Source of the DNA: Thereva unica | Taxonomy: Eukaryota; Arthropoda; Insecta; Diptera; Therevidae | Assembly: GCA_949987705.1 (NCBI GenBank) | Contig: OX465283.1 | Coordinates: forward strand, 90,941,813 to 91,005,812 | DNA length: 64,000 nt | Reading direction: 5' to 3' | Shown: piece after piece, positions 56,590 through 64,000 of the stretch | How positions within the stretch are numbered: the stretch's first letter is position 1 | How the letters are laid out: every line of letters starts with the position of its first letter | Position numbers and translations under genes: made by a program | Notes under the pieces: generated by a model | Databases searched by the model: none | The model's input: the letters and a program-made list of their open reading frames with translations, nothing else | What the model was told of the DNA's origin: nothing

Positions 56590-57455
56590 ATATAGCCCTG
56601 AATAATGATCGATGTATGATGCTGTATTTGCCGCAACTCTTTGTATGATTTTTCAGTTACCCTAACGCGCTCAATTTAATTGAGTAACCACAAGTAGAAG
56701 AAGCTAGAGAAGTAAACATAATTTAGAAGTGACGTTGATTTCAGTAGTGGCAAAGGAAGTAAAATTAGTCTACCCAAGGTCGATGAGCTCACAGGCTCAT
56801 AACAAACGTGGAAGGATGGGGCTCGAAAGAGCATGGAGAGGTGAGTTATGAAGGCAACTTCCATCGGCTCGTACAATATGAATCCACGCAATGCCCGGCA
56901 TTCCTAAATGTGAAAAAGGACACAGACCATGCCCTTTTGGAGCGTCGAAGATTAGCCGAGGAAACTGCTGCGTTGTAACCGACAGCTTAAGGCACGGCTG
57001 AGAGCAAAGAAGACTATAATGATACCATTGTGTGATCTATGGAATAAAGTGGAGGAGAAGTTATATATCCTCTATTGGTAGGTAAGGCGGAATGAAGCCA
57101 AAAGGAAGAGAATAAGGCTTAGAAATAGCAGCAGTATTATCAGGTAGATAAGAGCTGAACCAGCTGGCGACGCATATGAAGGTTAACATTCTTTGCGTGT
57201 TGACAGGAAATCAGCCAGTCTTAAGAAAATTTGATGAGGCATCTTAAAACCATTGTAGTTAGGCCTGATAAGTCAACTAGTAGGTGATTTCTGTTAGGAT
57301 TTGAGTCCGGTATAATCTGCAGGCTAGAGCGTGTCGGCATCATAATGCTTCCAACTTCCAACGCATGAAAATAATAAGAATCCAATTAGTTATTTGTATG
57401 CCAAAGAAGTATAATTTCTAATGCGCGTACATAAGTACACACACCCACTGTTTTA
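56590..57455. repeat. Diverged single arm of the 1-2832 foldback
   Basis: The order of blocks follows positions 61-905: 'gatgctgtatttgccg', 'tcaatttaattgagtaac', 'cagtagtggcaaaggaagta', 'gtgtcggcatcataatgctt' and 'gtacataagtacacacaccc'. It has many substitutions and an insertion near 56800. No matching opposite arm lies downstream. Confidence 0.75.
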
Positions 57456-58944
57456 TATTTGTTCTTCTGGTGAAAACTAAGAAAAAACCATTTTTTTTAT
57501 TTTAATTTTCTTTGCAAATTTTCTTAAGTTTGCTCGTCGCCACTTGTTAAATAGCCACCACTGTTACATAGCACATAGCAAAACGCCATCTTCTTGTAGA
57601 CTAACTTTATTCCATGATCTCTTAAAAACTATTACAAAAACTATTACTTCAGATCTACTACACATAGGAGCTTAAAGATCACTTGTACATTTTGTTATCG
57701 CCCGATTTTCTTAATTTGTTGTTTTGCTTTAATTTCCCAGGAGACAACAGATGTACATGCAATTTTAGTAATAACACTTCGTCAGGTATTTATAATTATA
57801 TTTTTTTTGGATATTTGAGTTGACTTATAATTGTTTTCGTTGTTTATATAGGCTTCGAATATACACCCACTTACCATAGGCAGAGAAACACTCCCAGCCT
57901 ACTTACATATATGAAGTACCTTTTGGAACACCAGGTAGCTGCCTACAACTGCCTTTCCTTGGGCCCCATGCGTAATTGAAAGAAGATTCAAGGGTTGAAA
58001 CTCATTTTATACGACACTTGGAGAACAATACCACGTATACGAAGTCCATATTTTTTTATTTAACAGGTTTTATTTAACAGGTGTGTTAATGAATTAAAAA
58101 ATTAGCAATGAATGGAATTCAGATTGTCAGTTTATATCAAATATTCAAGTAGAATTCCACAAAAGTAGTCCCTAACCAGTTTTTTATTTTAAAGAACGAT
58201 TTTTCTAATTTTGTAGTCGTTTTCATTTTTCTTGTAATTATCTTTCTTTAGCTGTGTCAATAGCATAGGTGGATTGAAGTGCTCAGCCGAAGTTGAGAGA
58301 GCATTATTTTTTGTGCTGTCCGACATTTGTATCTTTCGTTTATATTTGCAGTCATCATTTTTAAAGAGGAATCGCTTTTAATCTGATGAATTATTTTGTG
58401 CATTATAGTCTCAATTTTACTATAAATTTATATGGCCTAGGTATTTAAAAGAAATCGTTTGTGCTGCTAAGATGTAGTTTAAGATTAAAGGATGAGTAAA
58501 AATGAAGCCAGATTCATTAACATTAACCTCTGCTAGTCAAAATTATCTACTCAAAAACAACATACAAGATAATTTTCTATTGTTATTTATTGATTTTAAG
58601 CGCATTTATTGTTGTATTATAATTCTCAAAGATCAAAGCTTCGTTTTACAATTACTGCAAACGCGGTCTTCCGAGTTTAAAATTTTACTACCTGGTTATC
58701 CTTCTTCTAAAAATATCCCCTATTTCATTTTCGTCTTGGACACAAAAAGTTTAGGAATCACCATGAAACCAGTTTTTCAAGGCTGCCATCTTATTATGAT
58801 GGGGCAATTTCGTTCATTAGATCCTATATGTTAAACTGTACAAACTGTACTGATTTGCTGTCAGTGCTTCTATACATGATGAGTCTGACACAATATGGGT
58901 TGGGCGAGCGCTAACAATATTCTCAGCTTCGACTAGAAAACTTT
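57456..58944. other. No recognisable gene
   Basis: AT-rich sequence. A 110-residue frame at 58502-58834 matches no family I know and has no supporting context. The region may include the core of the foldback whose arm lies to the left. Confidence 0.3.
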
Positions 58945-59157
58945 TCACGGTTTCGCGAGTTAGATTTTGAAGGTAATGTAAAAGATACTGACATCTTCGA
59001 ATACCGTAAAAAAGGCGCCTAGTGACGTCAGACCTAATGCAGAAACAACAACAACAGCTTCGATTTTATATTGAAAGCGGGCCCTATGTGACATCAGAAC
59101 GAAAATACCATCTTATGGTACACAGTCTTTTACATTACCATGTTTCTGTATACCATG
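58945..59157. mobile_element. Inverse relative of the small element at 6021-6231
   Basis: 'aataccgtaaaaaa', 'gtgacgtcag' and 'cagtcttttacatta' appear in inverse order to 6040-6200. The ends are worn: 'ggtaatgtaaaag' and 'gtttctgtataccatg'. Confidence 0.5.
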
Positions 59158-59509
59158 CTTTGGTCTTATTAACCGCATAATGACACTTATTTGGCAAAAT
59201 TCACCCGCCATATTGCACCCGAAATTTAAAATTTATAAGTTCTCATCTTAAATTCGTTACTTGCTACCTTAAAAACCACTAGATTTTCATTGGAATCGGA
59301 AAACAATTGGCAAATTTTTCGGCCATATTGGCGCGGCTATTTTGAATTAAAGCTCTGATCATAAACTCGTTGTTTGTTTCGTTAACAACCAACGAATACC
59401 AATTGTCATGGAAATCGGAACCCTATCGGCAAATTCATATTTGGGTGGCCATTTTGAATTTCGGTCATATTTCGACGACCATTTTGAATTTCCCCAACCC
59501 ACAATCCTC
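59158..59509. other. Non-coding; two diverged units
   Basis: Two stretches with 'ggaatcgga', 'ggcaaat' and 'ggccat...ttttgaatt' (about 59290-59346 and 59410-59465) look like an old tandem duplication. No gene is seen. Confidence 0.35.
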
Positions 59510-59686
59510 TGGATCGGATCAAGGTGTAATGCGAACCGTGCCGATGATCAGCTAGGCTGGGGACCCAGATTAAAAAATAGCTCAGTCGTTTCGTTGGCGA
59601 CCTCCGGTTCTAACTAGCCTTACCCGGGTACTGCGGATCTCTGCCCGGGTGGACCTCGTTTCTCCGCTACTCGTGGGAGTAATTAT

Positions 59687-61190
59687 GGAAAAATCATCCA
59701 AAATAACAACAAAACAATCAAAAACCGGAAGGGACCACAAATCCCGTTAATAACAAGGCTACGGCACCCCCGAGCCAACCCAAACCTAGCGGAAGTGGAG
59801 TCACAAGCTCCACCCCTCACGTCGCTGCCCAGCGTACACCTGCAGGCACGGCCGCTGCGGGGGATCAGGGGAGCGAATGGTCTGCGGAAGGGCCAAAGAC
59901 CTGAAAAGATCAGACCCGGCAAAATCAGGTCCTAAAGAAGGGACCACAAATCCCGTTAATAACAAGGCTACGGCACCCCCGAGCAAACCCAAACCTAGGG
60001 GAAGTGGAGTCACAAGCTCCACCCCTCTAAAAAAGGCCCCAGAAGCGACCACTAGCAAACCTGCTCCTCCTTGTGACTACGTCGCTGCCCAGCGTACACC
60101 TGCGGGCACGGCCGCTGCGGGGGGATCAGGGGAGCGAATGGTCTGCGGAAGGGCCAAAGACCTGAAAAGACCAGACCCGGCAAAATCAGGTCTTAAACAA
60201 ATCCGCAAAGCCCGCAACATCCTTCATCGCTTGGCCACCAACCCCATCAGGGAAGACCAAGTGTCGAAGGAGGACTTCACCAAAGTCCTAGATGACATCG
60301 CTTGGGCTAGACGAGTCATACCAGACTATACATTGGAGTCTAGAAGTGCACCAGCCTCTAAACGTCAACGATCTGTGGAGGAACCAAGTACCCACAGTCC
60401 AATTCCGAAAAGGTCCAAGACGCATGGCACCAAAGCGACATCCTTCGCAGAAATAGCAAAATAATCGGCATCCTGGACGAAAGTGACGAGAATGGCAAGA
60501 TCCCCAAACACCAATGGCGGTGGGTTCAAGTTGCCCTCGCCAAGGTGGCTATGGAGGTCCTGAAAGACAACCCTGGACCTCCCCCCTTATGCTTTGATGC
60601 CGGTTGGTATCAAGGCAATATAAAACTCACGGCCTGCGATAATACCAGATCTGCCGAGCTTTATAAAGCTGCGGTAGCTAGAGTTGGGGAAGTTTACCCA
60701 GGCGCCCGACTCAAGGCAGTCAATGCCGCGGACATACCATCTCGTCCGAGAGGACAGGAAATCATCGCTATGCTGAAGGCCTTCAACCCTCACATCTACA
60801 CCGATAACTGGAAAGCTCCTAAATGAAAAATGCCTGAACCAGCTGGCAAAAGAAAATTACGCCGTGAACTACGGCTTCCAACAGATCGCACTCAAGGTCT
60901 ACAAAACCGACATAGAAGCCGTAGTTAACCAAGCGGCCTGCACCAAGACCACTGGCGAGGAACCAGAAAACGTGGAAACCGATGGCGAAGGCGCAGCTCA
61001 GAGCGATAGCGATGCATCGACAGACTCCGAGCTGGGCAGAGCCGTCGGTAACCTCTTCACGGAGCGACAACTCCTTAGTTCGGACTTCGACGAAGACAAC
61101 TCCAGCGACGAGGAAGCGGATGTGACGGTCGTCGAAACTAAATACCCTGAAAATGGTGCAGGTGATACAGATAAACCTGCACCATTGTAA
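59687..61190 (+). pseudogene. LOA-like ORF1 with internal duplication and at least three frameshifts
   Basis: The presumed start 'MEKSSKITTKQSK' is followed by a near-duplicate of 209 bp (from 59730 and 59939). The second unit is about 51 bp longer. The readable parts are 'APPSKPKPRGSGVTSSTPLK', 'EDFTKVLDDIAWARRVIPDY', a DUF4780-like domain ('GNIKLTACDNTRSAELYKAA', 'ARLKAVNAADIPSRPRGQEI') and an acidic tail ('SSDFDEDNSSDEEADV'). The breaks lie near 59725, 60460 and 60820. The last 38 bases overlap ORF2. The role is as for the other LOA ORF1, an RNA-binding protein; this copy cannot make it. Confidence 0.7.
59730..60197. repeat. Imperfect 209-bp tandem duplication in LOA ORF1
   Basis: Both units begin AGGGACCACAAATCCCGTTA (59730 and 59939) and end near 'aaatcaggtc'. 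The second has about 51 extra bases (around 60025-60077) that the first lacks, so the first is a shortened copy. Confidence 0.85.
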
Positions 61191-63697
61191 AGCAGCATCC
61201 GCTTCGCTTCTGCTTCACCTGGCATCAGGCGAAGTCGATGTTGCTCTAGTCCAAGAGCCATGGATCTCTGGTGACAGGATCTGTGGCTTAAGGACACCTA
61301 AATTTAATCTCTTTTATACCAAAGGAAAGGGAAAACCCAGAACATGTATTCTGGTCAAAAATAACATAAGAACCTTTCTTTTCCCTCAATTTAGCAACGG
61401 AGACCTTACTGTGGTCGACCTAGAGTTGAAACAGAAGAAAATCAGGATGGTATCTTTCTATCTAGCCCACAATGATGAGGGCCCTTTACCCCCTATGGCC
61501 TTTCAAGACCTGGTAAGATTCACCCATCCTACCACGGTTCTGGTTATGGAGGGAGATGCAAATGCGCACCATACACAATGGGGCAGCACGGACACCAATG
61601 ATAGAGGGGAAGTTATTTTTAACTACCTACTGAACACCAACCTTGCTATTTGTAACAAAGGTAATGACCCCACCTTTATTACCAAGAACAGAGAGGAAGT
61701 TCTTGACATCACCCTTGTCTCGGACTGCCACTCCGACCGAATAGTGGTCTGAAAGGTTTTGAAGGAACACTCCTTTTCAGATCATAGATTTATAGAGTTC
61801 CAACTGCAGGACTCGAGCCCAGCCACCCTTTCCAATATAAAAAACCTCCAAATCGGACAAATTGGGGCTACTATACTAGGCTTATCGCAAAAAACCTTGC
61901 CCCCAAGCCTCCCTTTATACCCAAAAACCGGGAACAACTTGTAGTGACCGCGTAAACTTAATTACCAAGTTTACGCAAAGTCACACAACAGCCTCCCACA
62001 CAATAAACACGATCAGTCGGAACACTCCATCGATAAACTTAAAGTTCAGTGATCTTACCGTTCTCTGTTCCGTTCCGCCCGCATCGTGTCTATCGGGGAA
62101 TAGCCAATTTCCGGCATCTCCGTTTTCATGACTACTATCAAAAAGGCTCTCTACCCTGTGACACCGTGCGTGCGTAAGAAATATAAAATCCGAGTGACTT
62201 AATAAATATATGTATATATATATTATACAGACATAATTATTTTGATTTAGCTTGATTACGATACTGTGATAATTATAAGAATTGTTACCTTAATAAAATA
62301 CTATAAGTGAAAACATAAGCAGAAACGTGTTTAACTAAAAAGCTCCTCAGAACGAAGGAGCCATAAACTCGACAGCATTGTGGACATTTTCACGAAACAA
62401 TGCACTTACGCCATTAATAAAGCTTGTCCGAACAGCCACATAAAGAGGCTTCCAAACCCCCATGGTGGTCTCGCGAACTTGAGACACTCGGAAAAGAGTG
62501 CAGAAAAGAATTTAATTCAGCGAGACGCAGCAACAGCGAAACCGCCTGGGGCTGCTATAAGTCAAAGCTGAATAGATACAAAACGGCAATAAGGAAGGCC
62601 AAACGTACCTCCTGGGCTACCTTTTGCAGTAATATAGAGTCCACATCGGAGACCTCAAGCCTGCGTAAAATATTAACTAAAGCGCCAACAATGCTTAGTT
62701 ATTTACGCAAGGAAGACGGCGATTGGACCGACTCAAGCAGGGAATCCCTGAAACTACTTATGGACACCCACTTCCCGAGTAGTACTACAGTTGATACAAC
62801 TATCACGACCAACTCTTCAGCCTCACAACCGTTGATCAGATCTGTCATAAGTAGAGCAAAAATAAAATGGGCTGTGAACACCTCCAGCCCTACAAATCAC
62901 CAGGCCCTGACGGCATAGTGCCGGCACAACTGCAGCACACTCTTAGTTATACTCGTATTATGCCCTGGTTGCAAACCATGTTTACCGGGTGCCTCCAAAA
63001 TAACTGCATTCCCTCTAGTTGGAAAGTGGTTAAAGTAGTTTTTATACCCAAGGCAGGAAAAGCCTCCCACGTAATACCCAAAGACTTCAGGCCAATCAGC
63101 CTATCATCCTTTCTATTAAAGACTCTGGAGAGGCTAATCGAAATACATATATCTGAGGCAGACCATATTGACCTCGGAACTCTCTGGCGCACAACACGCC
63201 TATACAAAGGGCAAATCTACTGATACTGCTCTTCACTCACTGGTCTCAACCATTGAAAAATCCCTCGAGGTTAAGGAATATAAATTAGTAACATTTCTTG
63301 ACATTGAAGGAGCATTTAACAATGTTTTACCGAATGCCATTACCCTGGCCTTGACAGAACATGGGATCGAGACATCGTTGGTGTCTCTTATCCACCAAAT
63401 GCTTACTGGCAGGATGGTGAGCTCGATCTTGGGCGATAGCTCGGTCCGAAAGGCCGTAAATAGAGGCACTCCGCAAGGAGGAGTACTCTCCCCGTTGCTA
63501 TGGGTCGTAACTATGAACAAGCTCTTGCGACGCATGCAGGCAGAGGGACATGATGTCCTGGCGTACGCAGATGATGTTGTTATCATCAAAAAAGGAAAAT
63601 TTCCTCAAGTCCTCTGTGATCTCATGGAGGCAGCGCTACAAACCCTCTCAAGCTGGACTGCTACCCGCGGACTCAGCGTTAAGCTGGTGACATATCC
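61153..63697 (+). pseudogene. LOA-like ORF2: endonuclease and partial reverse transcriptase
   Basis: It starts 'MVQVIQINLHHCKAASASLL'. The endonuclease keeps 'ALVQEPWISGDR' (Glu), 'MEGDANAHHTQWGSTD' (Asp/Asn) and 'FSDHRFIEFQ' (His). There is a TGA at 61750-61752 in place of a likely Trp codon, a frameshift near 61841, the solo LTR, and further shifts near 62870 and 63160. Reverse transcriptase keeps 'LQPYKSPGPDGIVPAQLQ', 'TFLDIEGAFNNVLPN' (the second residue pair is Asn-Asn where the sister LINE has Asp-Asn), 'NRGTPQGGVLSPLLW' and 'AYADDVVIIKKG'. It breaks off after 'SWTATRGLSV', before RNase H. Confidence 0.8.
61940..62365. mobile_element. Solo LTR (426 bp) in the LOA-like ORF2, AACT duplication
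   Basis: TGTAGTGACCGCG opens the insert and AACT flanks both sides (61936-61939 and 62366-62369). Removing it joins 'PKNREQ' to 'LDSIVDIFTK' in frame. It holds TATAAA-like and AATAAA signals. The right end (CCATA) is not a clean CA, so the exact border and family are uncertain. Confidence 0.55.
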
Positions 63698-64000
63698 CAG
63701 CCGTACATGCATTGCATTCAGAGGCTAAATGAAATCCGGCGAATTTCGTCTGACATATAATTACATGGTTTGCGTTCCGTGCCGGCTGTCACACATAGCC
63801 CGAAAATCTAAGTAACGTGTTCATGTGTTTGTGGGCTTATGCTTGTGTGTGCTATCTCGAATGCGGCAATGTAGAAAAAGTTGAAAGTAGCCCGACCTTT
63901 GCGTGGCATGCCTTCCACTCACGGGATATTCCGTCAGCTCGCATTTGAATACACACACTTCTACATTATCTGTCAACGAATGCAATGCATGTACGGCTTG
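63698..64000. mobile_element. Inverted-repeat element at the window edge (incomplete or ends at 64000)
   Basis: AGCCGTACATGCATTGCATTC at 63700 reappears as its complement at 63975-63998. It interrupts the LOA reverse transcriptase. Smaller pairings such as 'caatgtagaa' with 'ttctacatt' lie inside. No coding sequence is seen. Confidence 0.55.

Larger units (their letters stand above)
59510..63697 (+). mobile_element. Second LOA-like LINE, decayed and 3-prime truncated
   Basis: It has the same organisation as 38852-44859, with ORF1 then an overlapping ORF2, but clearly diverged sequence. It carries a solo LTR (61940-62365), several frameshifts and an internal duplication in ORF1. It is cut in the reverse transcriptase by the element starting near 63698, so the RNase H is not in the window. 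Confidence 0.8.

Noticed and set aside
58502..58834. 110-residue frame as a possible small gene
   Set aside because: No recognisable motif, no upstream signals, AT-rich surroundings.

Overview
This 64 kb window looks like a transposon graveyard from an insect nuclear genome, most probably a fly (Diptera). The evidence is AT-rich sequence, spliceosomal introns, and a mix of LOA/R1-type, Jockey-type, CR1-type and RTE-like LINEs, a Ty3/gypsy element, Helentron-type rolling-circle elements, and Harbinger-like, pogo-like and Transib-like inverted-repeat elements. I found no convincing host protein gene, tRNA or rRNA. Nearly all coding potential belongs to mobile elements, many nested in one another.

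Layout. Positions 1-6.4 kb are foldback and palindromic repeats, a 269-bp tandem repeat and small inverted-repeat elements. From 6.4 to 15.5 kb lies one Helentron-like element carrying a (TTTTTGTTG)n-type microsatellite and an endonuclease remnant. It is split at a GA dinucleotide by the most interesting object here, a 7.4 kb DNA transposon (7936-15372). That transposon has an intact 675-residue DDE-like transposase gene and a three-exon gene ending in what looks like a DUF4806 domain. It also has nine 134-bp tandem repeats near its left end and a 525-bp palindrome at its right end. Two further Helentron copies at 19.2-20.9 and 29.0-30.7 kb keep the uninterrupted site.

Positions 16.5-19.2 kb are a decayed RTE-like LINE, and 23-27.5 kb a nearly intact CR1-like LINE. 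From 28 to 33.8 kb there are foldback arms, a LINE 3-prime fragment with a 15-bp target duplication, and four small inverted-repeat elements. From 34 to 37.2 kb there are two decayed LINEs separated by a MADF-domain pseudogene. Positions 37.8-48.1 kb are a minus-strand Ty3/gypsy pol gene broken by a full-length LOA-like LINE (itself carrying a Transib-like element in ORF1) and by a 1.9 kb LTR-like insertion.

From 48.3 to 49.9 kb is a palindrome built of two smaller palindromes. Positions 49.9-51.9 kb are two adjacent Harbinger-like elements, one with a small MADF reading frame. Positions 52.8-56.5 kb are Jockey-type LINE remnants on the minus strand, and 59.5-63.7 kb a decayed second LOA-like LINE with a solo LTR in it. 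The window ends inside another inverted-repeat element.

How the parts relate. The nesting gives a relative history: old gypsy and foldback elements, then LINEs and Helentrons, then the two-gene transposon and the Transib-like element. The two-gene transposon is the only element whose reading frames all look open, so it is the best candidate for a recently active and poorly described system.
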